Below are positions 1 through 7,779 of a stretch of DNA of 16,467 nucleotides, one piece after another; position 1 is the first letter of the stretch; each line of letters begins with the position of its first letter. Below the pieces are notes generated by a model that saw nothing but the letters and a program-made list of their open reading frames with translations, had not been told where the DNA came from and made no database searches. A program made the translations under genes and the position numbers. Origin of the DNA: CAXXOK01 sp036759125 (GTDB lineage Bacteria > Bacillota > Clostridia > Christensenellales > Aristaeellaceae); contig DAIOVG010000046.1 of the NCBI GenBank assembly GCA_036759125.1, positions 1-16,467 of the forward strand, in the 5' to 3' direction.

Positions 1-20
1 TCAAGAGCGTTATCCGATTA

Positions 21-416
21 TTAACCGTCCGTTGGCTCCGGCGTTTCCATCTGAGGCGCTTCCGCCGTGGGCTGGGCGGGCGTTTCCGTTTTCACATAGA
101 CCGAGGTGTCTTCCAGCCGCTCGCGGATGGCGCGGGTATCATCCGCCATGTCACCGAAGGCCCGCAGCAATAGCGCGGTCAGCCAGGTGCCCAGCGAACC
201 GAAGAGTATCGTAAGCAAGCCGGCCGCAATGTAGCGGCCGCCGTACAGCATGCCGGATCCGTACAGATAGGTTGTGTTGTAAACGGTCATACGGTATGGG
301 AGGCCTGTCGCGCCACGAACGATGATAAAGACGCCCGCGATGACCGACAGCGCAATCCCGACGATCAACAGGATCTGCGACCAAAGAACAATTTTCCTGC
401 CTGCGTTGTTCAACAT
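21..416 (-). CDS. Small two-helix membrane protein, function unknown
   Basis: A 131-residue protein with two hydrophobic segments, at about residues 10-33 and 60-86. They are separated by a short Tyr/Gly-rich loop (YNTTYLYGSGMLYGGRY) and followed by a charged, probably helical stretch (GDMADDTRAIRERLE) and a Pro/Glu/Thr-rich cytoplasmic-type tail. I chose the ATG at 416 because a GAGGAGGG ribosome binding site lies about 8 bases upstream; an in-frame TTG at 434 overlaps that site and is unlikely. The gene has its own promoter and is divergent from the exported repeat protein at 642. I do not recognise the family. The layout resembles small clostridial membrane proteins of unknown role, and no catalytic or binding motif is visible. 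Confidence 0.7.
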   Translation of the reverse strand: MLNNAGRKIVLWSQILLIVGIALSVIAGVFIIVRGATGLPYRMTVYNTTYLYGSGMLYGGRYIAAGLLTILFGSLGTWLTALLLRAFGDMADDTRAIRERLEDTSVYVKTETPAQPTAEAPQMETPEPTDG

Positions 417-468
417 GGGAATTTCCCTCCTCAATGAGTGACAGGTCCAGCGGTTTTGTTACATAAAT

Positions 469-497
469 AGTATAAACACATTATGAAGGACTATAAA
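469..497 (-). promoter_or_regulatory. Probable sigma-A promoter for the gene at 21-416
   Basis: Reading the minus strand, TTTATA (492-497) is followed by a 17-base spacer and TATACT (469-474). The -10 is 5/6 and the -35 is 4/6 of consensus. It sits about 55 bases upstream of the start codon and points toward it. Confidence 0.55.
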
Positions 498-521
498 TTA
501 ACGATTTGTAAACAATGATGT

Positions 522-550
522 ATTACAATGAACCTATGGTATGGTATGAT
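522..550 (+). promoter_or_regulatory. Probable extended -10 promoter for the repeat protein gene
   Basis: ATTACA (522-527), a 17-base spacer, then TATGAT (545-550) preceded by TGg, which gives an extended -10. The predicted transcription start is near 557, leaving a leader of about 85 bases before the ATG at 642. The open frame continues upstream to 528, inside this promoter, which argues for the downstream start. Confidence 0.45.
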
Positions 551-641
551 AATAGAAAATACTGGTGGAGTGGCCAACGAAGCGTTCAAAATATCCAACG
601 GAGCGGCAATACATATTCAGAGAATAAGGGAGAATAACAGA

Positions 642-2759
642 ATGAAAAAAGCATTGGCAATAGCGGCGCTCGTGATCGCGGGATTGGTGTTATGCGCTGG
701 CTGCGCGGTGGCAGAAGCGGTCATCAGTTCCATCCTGGTGGATGAACAACAGACGTTTTCGGAATCCAAGTACGACATGGAGGCAAACGGCGGGCAGAAT
801 ATTGCGCTTGGCGATGGAAACGGCAGCATGAAAATGGTCAACGAAGGGCTGATGCTGATCGCGCCGGAAAATGAGAACCCGATGTTCAATTTGGTCAAGC
901 GGCTGGATGAAGCAGGGGGTACGATTGATGGAAACCAGGCGCTTCACATCCGGTTCAAGTCCTCGACAAAGGATTTTGGTATCATGCTTTTCGCGCAGAA
1001 CAGCGCAGGCATGACGATCGGCGACAATAACGAGCCGCTGGCATTTGTAAACTTTGGAGAATACATGGAGCCGTTAAGCGGCCATCTGTTCCTGCAGCCC
1101 GGCAAATGGTACCATGCGCTGCTTGCCATGCGCTGGGATGGGGTGATGCAGATTGCAGTCTGGCTGGAAGAGGAAGCAAGCAATCTCGCCGGCGGCTATG
1201 TGGATATCGGTTCGGCGTTTGGCGAAGGCGCGTTTCAAAACCAATCGTGGGAAGCAAGCCTGGGGGTACGGGGCAATGCGACCTTTATCATCAGCAACTA
1301 TGAATATTTGACGTTTTCAGGCTTTGTAATGGATTACCGGTCGCTTGAAACCGACGCAAACCATACCGGCGATATGCCAAACGATATGGATTACGGTCCC
1401 TCCTGGACGTTTGACATTGCCGACGGTTTTGATGTCATCAGCGATTCGGTATGGATGGACGTTGCGCCCCAGCATATTGATGCAGCGGGGGATACCTATA
1501 TGGGGTATAACCTTGCCGACCTGATGAATTTCTCAGGCAACGGATGGGACATGGCGACTGTGACGTTCAGAGATGATAACGCAAGCAGCGTCATCGTAAA
1601 GGAGACATATGACGCGTTCATCGTATACCAGCGCAACGGAGAATTTCTGGGCGGTCCGTACTTGTTGTCCGATGACGGGCTGTCGGAATACCCTGTCGCA
1701 CAGGTATTTCGCTTTTTCGCCATTCCTTGGGAAGAAGCGTGCGTGATCAGCACGGTTATATCGAACTGGCAAACGACTTATGAAGTGTTGAAGCAGGACC
1801 TGATTGCCGATAACGGGGCAAGCTTTCGTTTGGACGATCCTGAAAACCATCATGTCATCCTATCGACATCGGACGAAGGGATTACCTTCGAAGCGGAAGG
1901 GATGTCCAACCCGCAGATGAGCTTTGAACAGCGGCTGTCTGTGGAGGGAACGCTGGATCACAAGCAGGCGGCGCATGTGCTGTTCAAGCCATCCGGGGCA
2001 AATTTCTCGTTCTCGCTGTGGGCGAATTTCGGTTTGTGGATAGAAATCGGCAGCCAGAACGAGCCGTACCTTCATTTATTGGAAAAAAATTATCAGCAAG
2101 CGTTCGAAGGCGATTTCCGCGTAGAGCCGGGGATGTGGCACCATCTGCTTGTTGCGTTGACTCCGGACGGTGTGCTGCAGGCTGCGATGTGGAAGGACGG
2201 AGAGGAGGGCAATGTTGCGTATTTGAATCTGGATTTGTTCCAATCGTTCAACGAACCGAATTATCAGTCTGAATCATGGCAGCTTTGCCTGAGCGTAGCA
2301 CAACAGGAGACAATGACACTCGGCAGCTATGAGTACATTACCTTTGAAGGATTTGCGACCGAAGGCAAAGTGGTTGAAATAGCCAGCAATGACATGCAAG
2401 ATAATAACCAATCGGCAAATGATAACGATTTCGGCCCGGAATGGAAGATCAATATCGCAGATAATTTTGAGGTTGTTTACAATACGATTATGGATATCAA
2501 GCGTCCGCAGATTGTATCGGTAGCTGGCGGCGAGTATTTGGGGTATACGCTTTGGGATTTGCTGGAGCTATCGGACAATGCCAGCGGTGTCGCGACCGTA
2601 TGGTTCAATGGCGATGGAGAGAACAACACCGTGGTGTCGCCGACCTATGATGCGTTTATTGTGTTTGCGATCTACGATGAATGGGAGTGGCTGGGCGCGC
2701 CGTACCTGATTACGATTGACGGGCTGTGGCCTGATCCGGTAACGGATGTGTATCCGTAA
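642..2759 (+). CDS. Exported protein made of two tandem ~345-residue units
   Basis: A 705-residue protein. An AAGGGAG ribosome binding site at 626-632 selects the ATG at 642. Residues 1-25 are a signal peptide with a plausible cleavage site at AVA-EA, so it is probably secreted or surface-held; no anchor motif is seen at the C terminus. The rest is one unit repeated twice, residues about 34-353 and 378-705. The first part of each unit (for example about 95-228) looks like a laminin-G/concanavalin-type beta sandwich, with GKWYHALLAMRWDG matching GMWHHLLVALTPDG. The second part (about 251-353 and 597-705) has the pattern of the small molybdopterin-oxidoreductase-like domain found in secreted Firmicute proteins: MGYNLADLMNFSG, then TYDAFIVYQRNGEFLGGPYL, matched by LGYTLWDLLELSD and TYDAFIVFAIYDEWEWLGAPYL. 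The domain assignments are inference from motif shape; the duplication is visible directly. It shares a terminator with rnpB. Confidence 0.8.
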   Translation: MKKALAIAALVIAGLVLCAGCAVAEAVISSILVDEQQTFSESKYDMEANGGQNIALGDGNGSMKMVNEGLMLIAPENENPMFNLVKRLDEAGGTIDGNQALHIRFKSSTKDFGIMLFAQNSAGMTIGDNNEPLAFVNFGEYMEPLSGHLFLQPGKWYHALLAMRWDGVMQIAVWLEEEASNLAGGYVDIGSAFGEGAFQNQSWEASLGVRGNATFIISNYEYLTFSGFVMDYRSLETDANHTGDMPNDMDYGPSWTFDIADGFDVISDSVWMDVAPQHIDAAGDTYMGYNLADLMNFSGNGWDMATVTFRDDNASSVIVKETYDAFIVYQRNGEFLGGPYLLSDDGLSEYPVAQVFRFFAIPWEEACVISTVISNWQTTYEVLKQDLIADNGASFRLDDPENHHVILSTSDEGITFEAEGMSNPQMSFEQRLSVEGTLDHKQAAHVLFKPSGANFSFSLWANFGLWIEIGSQNEPYLHLLEKNYQQAFEGDFRVEPGMWHHLLVALTPDGVLQAAMWKDGEEGNVAYLNLDLFQSFNEPNYQSESWQLCLSVAQQETMTLGSYEYITFEGFATEGKVVEIASNDMQDNNQSANDNDFGPEWKINIADNFEVVYNTIMDIKRPQIVSVAGGEYLGYTLWDLLELSDNASGVATVWFNGDGENNTVVSPTYDAFIVFAIYDEWEWLGAPYLITIDGLWPDPVTDVYP
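741..2756 (+). repeat. Internal duplication within the exported protein (741-1700 and 1773-2756)
   Basis: The two halves align at the protein level with an offset of 343-346 residues. Paired landmarks are NQALHIRFKSS/KQAAHVLFKPS, GDNNEPLAFV/GSQNEPYLHL, NYEYLTFSGF/SYEYITFEGF, DYGPSWTFDIADGFDV/DFGPEWKINIADNFEV and TYDAFIV/TYDAFIV. Divergence is high enough that the DNA copies are not obvious repeats, so the duplication is old. Confidence 0.85.
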
Positions 2760-2779
2760 TAAAAACATTGAATGCGGAA

Positions 2780-2828
2780 GCACATGAAAAACGGGCTGCA
2801 TGGTAACATGCAGTCCGTTTTCATGTGC
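2780..2828. terminator. Bidirectional terminator between the repeat protein gene and rnpB
   Basis: A long hairpin with arms of about 22 bases around a GTAA loop (arm cores GGGCTGCATG and CATGCAGTCC, flanked by AAAAACG and CGTTTT). The A-run and T-run flanking the GC core let it work in either direction. It follows the stop codon at 2759 on the plus strand and the 3' end of rnpB on the minus strand. The last three bases overlap the terminal helix of the RNase P RNA. Confidence 0.75.
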
Positions 2829-3195
2829 GGTAAGTGCGGTCGTAAGCCGAGTTCTGTCGTTGAACGATCATCTGTCTGCCCGTTGCGTTGCCGCCGCGGT
2901 GTAGCGATCACTTTTGAGGCCCGGCGGGCCGCCGCATTGCCTCAGATCGGATCTTGCATCAGGTGGGGTTTACATCGCGCCTCCGTCGCCGGGGCGCGGG
3001 TGAGCTCTTACCTCGCCTTTCCATCCTTGCCCTAAACGCAAAGGTTCCCCGAAGGTGAACCCGGCGTTTAGGGCGGTTTCTTTCTGTTGCACTCTCCTTG
3101 AAGTCGCCTTCACCGGCCGTTAACCGGCACCCTGCCCTGTGATGCTCGGACTTTCCTCATGGCGCGCCATGCGATCGTTTGGCCGCCTTACCGCA
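2826..3195 (-). ncRNA. rnpB: RNase P RNA, class A-like
   Basis: The catalytic RNA of ribonuclease P, which matures tRNA 5' ends. Reading the minus strand, the conserved blocks appear in order: GAGGAAAGTCCGAGCATCAC near the 5' end, ACAGGGCAGGGTGCCGG with TAACGGCCGG, GAGAGTGCAACAGAAAG, GAGGTAAGAGCTCACC, and near the 3' end ACAGAACTCGGCTTA. The ends are set by a perfect 9-base P1 pairing, TGCGGTAAG at the 5' end with CTTACCGCA at the 3' end. The length is about 370 bases. AACAGAAAG and GGTAAGAG are typical of the ancestral A class rather than the Bacillus B class. It has its own consensus promoter and the shared terminator at 2780-2828. Exact ends are inferred from P1. Confidence 0.95.
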
Positions 3196-3200
3196 GGGGA

Positions 3201-3229
3201 AGAATAGCATTTTTCGGTATCGGTGTCAA
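3201..3229 (-). promoter_or_regulatory. rnpB promoter
   Basis: On the minus strand a perfect TTGACA (3224-3229), a 17-base spacer and TATTCT (3201-3206) precede the first base of P1 by about 6 bases. This fits a strong constitutive promoter for a stable RNA. Confidence 0.85.
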
Positions 3230-3257
3230 TCTTGCGCTGCGGCAGCCCTCCGCCGCC

Positions 3258-3285
3258 TTGACGCACCCGGAAAACAACGTATAAT
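3258..3285 (+). promoter_or_regulatory. Sigma-A promoter for the GH127-like gene and dus unit
   Basis: TTGACG (3258-3263), a 16-base spacer and a perfect TATAAT (3280-3285). The predicted start is near 3292, about 37 bases upstream of the ATG at 3329. It lies back to back with the rnpB promoter, with 28 bases between the two -35 boxes. Confidence 0.8.
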
Positions 3286-3328
3286 ATTCTGGTAAAGCAA
3301 AGTCAAGAAATCATGAGGTTGCCACCCG

Positions 3329-4990
3329 ATGCCAAGCTATCAACAGTATTGCCGCCCGCCGCTGGTCGATCCGGCATATGTCGCCCTGCCGGACGGTGCC
3401 GTGCACACCGAGGGAATCCTTCGCGACCTGACCGAAAAAATCCTGGCGCTGACGAACCCGGATACCATCACGCCGCTGGATGCCGTACTCGCCTCTAAAC
3501 TGGGTGAGTATGCGGATCTGCCTGCGATTCCCGCCGTCAGGGAGCTTGCGGCGGCGCTGCCAGGCAGCCTGCCTGAGTTTGTTCCGGCGCTGCGCGCGGC
3601 GGTGATGACCGCCGTATCCGATAAGGATAAGGACGCGCTGCTGCAGTGCCTGCAGGCCATGAAGATTTTCGCGGCCAGGCTTCCGGAGATCGGCGAATAC
3701 GCGCTGATGCCGGTGGCCGCCGATGCCATGCGCTGTGCCCAGGAGCTGTACCGCCGCTCGGGGCAGAGCTTTTTATTGGATATTATGGAGCTGGTGCGCT
3801 CCCAGGTGCCGGACGTGGCGGGGCTTTTTCACTCGTTCCCGTTTTTGAAGGCCTTCACCCCGGAGCCGGTGCCCGACGACGCCAAGGACGATACCTCCAA
3901 ATACTTCCGCCGCATGAAAATGCTGGGCACAGGCAAGATGATCGCGGACGCGCTTGCGCTGACCGCGCACTTTGCCATGTATTCCGGTTCCGCACGCGAT
4001 GCCGGGGCATCTGCCGCGGGGCTTAGCTCGCTGGACCGCTTCCACGGCATGCCCAACGGCATGTTTTCCGCCGCGCCCTACCTGGCGGGGCGCGAACCCT
4101 CCGCCGCGACCGATCTGCCGTCGATCTGCGCAATGCTGGAAGCGCTGCACGATCTGCTGGCCGCCGGCGGCGAGTTCGCCATTGCCGAGCGCATGGAACG
4201 TATTGTGGAGAACGCGTTTTTTAACCTGCTTGCCAAGGATGGCATCCGCAATACCCAGCCAGTCAACCGTGAAGCCAATGAAAAAAGCTGCGAGGCGCAG
4301 CCGCCTACCCGTGCCGAAATCGGGATGCTTCTGCGTGCGATCACAGCGGTGCGCCGCTCCGTATGGATGATCAAGGGCGAGACCGAGCTTGCGATGCTCC
4401 TGCCCTACGACAGCGTTTGCCTGACGCGGATGAACGGCGTGCCCGTGCGCGTCGCCATGAGCACCGAAGCCGACGGCAATATCCGCTTTAAGATCGAAAC
4501 CAAGCAGCCGGTGATCTTCGCGCTTTCGTTGCGCATTCCAAGCTATGCCGACAGCGCCCGCATCTCGGTCGCCGGAGACAAGCCCAAGGTTGTGGAATGC
4601 GGCACGATGTATACTATCAAGCGCCCGTTCAAGTCCGGCGATCAGATTGTGCTGGACCTAAGCTGCAAGCCCTATACCAAAACCGGGCACCGCAGCAGCG
4701 TGAGCGTGTACTACCGCTCCATGCTCATGGCGCTTCCGCTGCCCGAAGCCGACGACGCTTGGCAGTACGCCCTGAGCGATCAGTTCAGACCGAGCATCAC
4801 CTTGACGGGCGGCGTTCCCAGCGTTCGGGTCGATGCCTGCGCCGCCCCCAGCTGGACTGTGAAGAACGGTCGCATCCCCTCGCCGCCCCAGGGCCTGCAC
4901 ATGGGGGCCGTGTATGAGCTGACGTTATTGCCGTACCGTAATACCGCGGGCCGTGTCGCCATCTTCCCGCAGGCTTATCATGAATCCTGA
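3329..4990 (+). CDS. Divergent GH127/DUF1680 (beta-L-arabinofuranosidase-like) protein
   Basis: A 553-residue protein without a signal peptide, so cytoplasmic. A weak GAGG at 3315-3318 precedes the ATG by 10 bases. Landmarks of the GH127/DUF1680 family are present in order: a helical N-terminal part; GMPNGMFSAAPYLAGREPSA (240-259), resembling the family's GMFS...LAG.PS.GTELC block; LLAAGGEFAIAERMERIVEN (277-296), resembling the (a/b)6-barrel helix with its MER..YN; a beta-sandwich part with LSLRIPSYADSARISVAGDK (399-418); and C-terminal LTLLPYRNTAGRVAIFP (531-547), resembling the LIPYG.T.LR...FP ending. Known members cleave beta-L-arabinofuranosides using a zinc-bound cysteine. Here the cysteine of the TELC-type block is replaced (TDLP), and the vicinal Cys-Cys pair of the family is not visible; SCEAQPP at 320-326 sits about there. 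It may be a changed or inactive enzyme. It overlaps dus by 11 bases. Confidence 0.7.
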   Translation: MPSYQQYCRPPLVDPAYVALPDGAVHTEGILRDLTEKILALTNPDTITPLDAVLASKLGEYADLPAIPAVRELAAALPGSLPEFVPALRAAVMTAVSDKDKDALLQCLQAMKIFAARLPEIGEYALMPVAADAMRCAQELYRRSGQSFLLDIMELVRSQVPDVAGLFHSFPFLKAFTPEPVPDDAKDDTSKYFRRMKMLGTGKMIADALALTAHFAMYSGSARDAGASAAGLSSLDRFHGMPNGMFSAAPYLAGREPSAATDLPSICAMLEALHDLLAAGGEFAIAERMERIVENAFFNLLAKDGIRNTQPVNREANEKSCEAQPPTRAEIGMLLRAITAVRRSVWMIKGETELAMLLPYDSVCLTRMNGVPVRVAMSTEADGNIRFKIETKQPVIFALSLRIPSYADSARISVAGDKPKVVECGTMYTIKRPFKSGDQIVLDLSCKPYTKTGHRSSVSVYYRSMLMALPLPEADDAWQYALSDQFRPSITLTGGVPSVRVDACAAPSWTVKNGRIPSPPQGLHMGAVYELTLLPYRNTAGRVAIFPQAYHES

Positions 4991-5942
4991 ACGCATCATC
5001 GGCGCAGCGCCGATGGCGGGGCTGTCGGATCGGGTAACGCGGGGGCTGTGCTACCGCATGGGCGCTGATTACGCCTGCACCGAGATGGTCAGCGCCGCAG
5101 GCTGGATGTACGCCAAGGGTGATAATCCCGTGTACCATCACCTGCTGTCTCTCGCCCCGGAGGAAACAAACACCGCCATTCAGCTGTTTGGCAAGGACCC
5201 GGTTCTGTTGCAGGAAGCGGCGGCACGGGCGGCGGAAATGCGCTGCTTTACCAGCATCGACCTCAACATGGGCTGCCCGGCGCGCAAGGTGACAAGCTCC
5301 GGCGAGGGCAGTGCGCTGATGAAAACGCCGGCGCTCGCCATCAAAATCATGGAGGCGGTCACATCGGCTACGCTGATGCCCGTCACGGTCAAGATGCGGC
5401 TTGGGTACGACGACCAAAGCCTGACCGCGCTGGAGCTCACAAAGGCCGCCCAGGCGCTTGGCCTCCAGTGGGTGTGCATCCACGGACGCACACGGGAGCA
5501 GATGTTTTCTGGGAAGGCGAACCGCGAAGCCGTCGCCGCCATTAAGCGCCAGGTCAGCATTCCCGTGCTCTATAACGGCGATGTCTTTTCCGCGCAGGAC
5601 GCGATCAGCGCTTTGCGGGAAACCGGATGCGACGGCTTGCTGATCGGGCGCGGCGCGATGGGCAACCCCTGGCTGTTTCGCGAAATCGGCGATGTCATGC
5701 GTGGCGAGCCCGTGCGAAAGCCAGATAACGCTGAGCGTCTCACAATCATTGAGGAGCACATCGACCGTCTCGTCGCGTTCAAGGGTGAAAAGCTCGCCGT
5801 GCTCCAGATGCGCACCCATATCGGCCATTATATCCACGGTATTTCCGGCGCGTCGGAAATCCGCAGGCGGCTCAATACCATCCCCTCAACCGCGGGGCAA
5901 AAAGATCTACTCCGCGATGTACTCACAAAGGAGACTCCATGA
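4980..5942 (+). CDS. dus: tRNA-dihydrouridine synthase
   Basis: A 320-residue FMN-dependent, NADPH-using enzyme that reduces uridines in the tRNA D-loop. The TIM-barrel signature is complete: APMAGLSDRVTRGLCYRMGA (9-28), TEMVSAAGW (34-42), IQLFGKDP (67-74), IDLNMGCPARKV (93-104) with the catalytic Cys99, VKMRLGYD (137-144), CIHGRTREQMFSGKA (166-180) with the FMN-contacting His168-Gly-Arg, VLYNGDVFS (196-204), and DGLLIGRGAMGNPW (218-231), the phosphate-binding loop. The helical C terminus has the usual M-R-x-H-x-x-x-Y (MRTHIGHY). I chose the ATG at 4980, 11 bases inside the upstream gene, because family similarity begins there; a GTG at 4953 would add nine unrelated residues. The end overlaps the next gene by ATGA, so translation is probably coupled. 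Length is normal for the family. Confidence 0.95.
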   Translation: MNPERIIGAAPMAGLSDRVTRGLCYRMGADYACTEMVSAAGWMYAKGDNPVYHHLLSLAPEETNTAIQLFGKDPVLLQEAAARAAEMRCFTSIDLNMGCPARKVTSSGEGSALMKTPALAIKIMEAVTSATLMPVTVKMRLGYDDQSLTALELTKAAQALGLQWVCIHGRTREQMFSGKANREAVAAIKRQVSIPVLYNGDVFSAQDAISALRETGCDGLLIGRGAMGNPWLFREIGDVMRGEPVRKPDNAERLTIIEEHIDRLVAFKGEKLAVLQMRTHIGHYIHGISGASEIRRRLNTIPSTAGQKDLLRDVLTKETP

Positions 5943-7573
5943 AACGCAAAGTCCTGATCACCGCAGTCTGTTTCATCCTGTGTATGGCGACGGTTGCATC
6001 CGCGTCGCTAAGGTCGCTGGAGGATGCCCTGGCGCCGCTGCTCAAGGGACAGGGCGCGGTGAAGATGTCCGTGAAGCTTTCCATCGGCACGCTGATGCCG
6101 TTTGACGAACTGAGGCTCGATCTCATCAACCGCGTCCTGAACCATACGCAGCTGGATTTGCTCCTCAATGACGATCCCGACGACGCAACGACCGGGCTTC
6201 ACCTCTCGCTGGGCGGCGATACCCTGTTTGAGATCTCGGAGCGGGTTTCCCAGGGCGCATACTTGATGCAAACCTCGCTTTTGCCAAACCGCATGCTTTT
6301 CTCCACGCAGGCTTCGCCCATGGACACGCTCCTTCTTTCCTCGCAGGAAGAGGAAGCGGTTGTGGAAGAAAGCCCCAATCCCAACACATCCAACGTGGAA
6401 GAAGCGTTTGATATGCTGTCGGCCATGGAGGAAATTGCGGTCTGCTACCGTGACCTGACCAATCAAACCGTACCGCTGACCGAAAAGAATTCTGTCAGCT
6501 ATTCTATTGACAACATCGGCAAGGGCCGCACCAGCTACGTTGCGAAACTGACTGCCGAGCAGTGCACCGAACTGGCCACCCAGCTGCGCGCGGTTCTGTC
6601 CTGCGGCATGGATGAGGAATACCGCGAGGAGATCTCCGAAATTATGTTTGCGCGCGGCTTCACCGTGGCGCTCTATCAGGACGCGGACGGGCAGAACATC
6701 TGCCTGTATATCAAGGGTACGATACTCTATCCGGACGGCGACAGGCGGACCCTGAAATGGCAATGGGGCTTTACGCCGGACGGTAAAACCCAAACCTATC
6801 TGTACCGTTTGTCGCGCGAAGAGGGCAGGCGCGACACCCGCAACATCGATGCGATTTTGACGCGCACCGAAGACGCAAGCGGATATTCGCTGCAATGCGA
6901 AACATCCGTCAACCTCCGGCGCGGCGGCTTGAACGAGACCAGCACCCTGACAATTGATCTGTCCGGCGATCTCGGTGATGCGAGGGGCTGCAAGGGAAGC
7001 GTGATCCGCGAAACCAGCGGCACAAACAACGGGGATGATCTGGACAATACGGCCACCGAGGTGACCGTAGACCTGATCCTGCAACCAGGGGAGACCGAAG
7101 CGGTTCTCACGGGCACGGCATCCTATCAGCAGATAACAAACAAAAAGGTGAACACGGTATTCAACTTAAGCTTTGTTCAGTCCGCCCAAACCGCGCAGCA
7201 GGATGCCGGGGCCGCGCAGAACGCGCAGTCGAATGTGGAGATCTCCATCCTGTCCGCCGATGCGGCTGAGGCGGAGCAAAGTGCGCAGGCACCCACAGTG
7301 ACGATAGAGGAAACCCAGGGGGAATCGCCGGATTTCCTGGTCGGCGCGCCGCCTGTGGGGCTTTTCGATTACGAAATCCCCGCCGAAATGATCACCATCA
7401 ACATGGATAATACGCAGCAGAAGGTGCACCAAAGCCTGATGAACGAAGCCGCCCAGCGCATGGCCGGCAACCTGGTGCTTGCCATACTGAACCTTTCGGC
7501 GGAGGACAGGGAACTGCTTTCCGATGGCATGACGGAAGCGGATTACGCGATCTTCCTGGCGATGCTTGACTGA
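5939..7573 (+). CDS. Exported protein of unknown function (544 aa)
   Basis: Residues 1-22 are a signal peptide with a cleavage site at ASA-S. No lipobox, membrane anchor or cell-wall signal is seen, so it may be released. The start is clear: AAAGGAG a few bases upstream, and the ATG overlaps the dus stop codon. The mature protein alternates amphipathic beta segments with a few helices. There is an acidic region near residue 140 (SQEEEAVVEESPNPN) and an Ala/Gln/Glu-rich low-complexity linker at about 418-470 ahead of a helical C terminus (NNTQQKV-type to LAMLD). The overall layout resembles the exported protein at 7780: early hydrophobic beta region with GAYLMQTSLLP (GAVYMQSALLD in the other), a central helical AxxLTAEQ-type segment, and a Phe-Asp...helical ending. 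I infer distant paralogy. A LolA/LppX-like lipid-binding fold is possible but unsupported by any specific motif. Confidence 0.7.
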   Translation: MKRKVLITAVCFILCMATVASASLRSLEDALAPLLKGQGAVKMSVKLSIGTLMPFDELRLDLINRVLNHTQLDLLLNDDPDDATTGLHLSLGGDTLFEISERVSQGAYLMQTSLLPNRMLFSTQASPMDTLLLSSQEEEAVVEESPNPNTSNVEEAFDMLSAMEEIAVCYRDLTNQTVPLTEKNSVSYSIDNIGKGRTSYVAKLTAEQCTELATQLRAVLSCGMDEEYREEISEIMFARGFTVALYQDADGQNICLYIKGTILYPDGDRRTLKWQWGFTPDGKTQTYLYRLSREEGRRDTRNIDAILTRTEDASGYSLQCETSVNLRRGGLNETSTLTIDLSGDLGDARGCKGSVIRETSGTNNGDDLDNTATEVTVDLILQPGETEAVLTGTASYQQITNKKVNTVFNLSFVQSAQTAQQDAGAAQNAQSNVEISILSADAAEAEQSAQAPTVTIEETQGESPDFLVGAPPVGLFDYEIPAEMITINMDNTQQKVHQSLMNEAAQRMAGNLVLAILNLSAEDRELLSDGMTEADYAIFLAMLD

Positions 7574-7753
7574 GAACCGCCGGATGGACAAGCAGCGCAA
7601 AAAGGAGTAAAATCGCCCCAGAGAACGAATGCCGCACAAGGGCTTTGCGACTGGCATATACGCACTGATCACTGAGGCGGAGCAGCTTTTTCGTGATTCG
7701 CGGAATATACCGCAGCATTGATTATTTAGGAGTTGCTATCATTTGAATAGGCA

Positions 7754-7775
7754 GGCGGCTTGCCGCCGGGAGGAA
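7754..7775 (+). promoter_or_regulatory. Small hairpin abutting the ribosome binding site of the gene at 7780
   Basis: GGCGG-CTTG-CCGCC (7754-7767) ends exactly where the GGGAGGAA ribosome binding site (7768-7775) begins, 4 bases before the ATG. It could modulate translation or be incidental. I see no convincing promoter or terminator in the rest of the 7574-7779 gap, so the downstream gene may depend on read-through from 5939-7573. Confidence 0.3.
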
Positions 7776-7779
7776 TGGC

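Noticed and set aside
528..641. A start at 528 giving a 38-residue N-terminal extension of the exported repeat protein
   Set aside because: It would begin inside the predicted promoter and hide the signal peptide; the ATG at 642 has a proper ribosome binding site.
642..720. A lipoprotein lipobox near residues 17-21 (VLCAGC) of the repeat protein
   Set aside because: Position -3 is Cys rather than Leu/Val/Ala, and a good signal peptidase I site (AVA-EA) follows.
2772..3035. An 87-codon plus-strand open frame over the rnpB region
   Set aside because: It lies within the terminator and RNase P RNA and has no ribosome binding site.
7629..7721. A 30-residue open frame (MPHKGFATGIY...) in the gap between the two exported proteins
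   Set aside because: The nearest GGAG is about 20 bases upstream, and no similarity is recognised.
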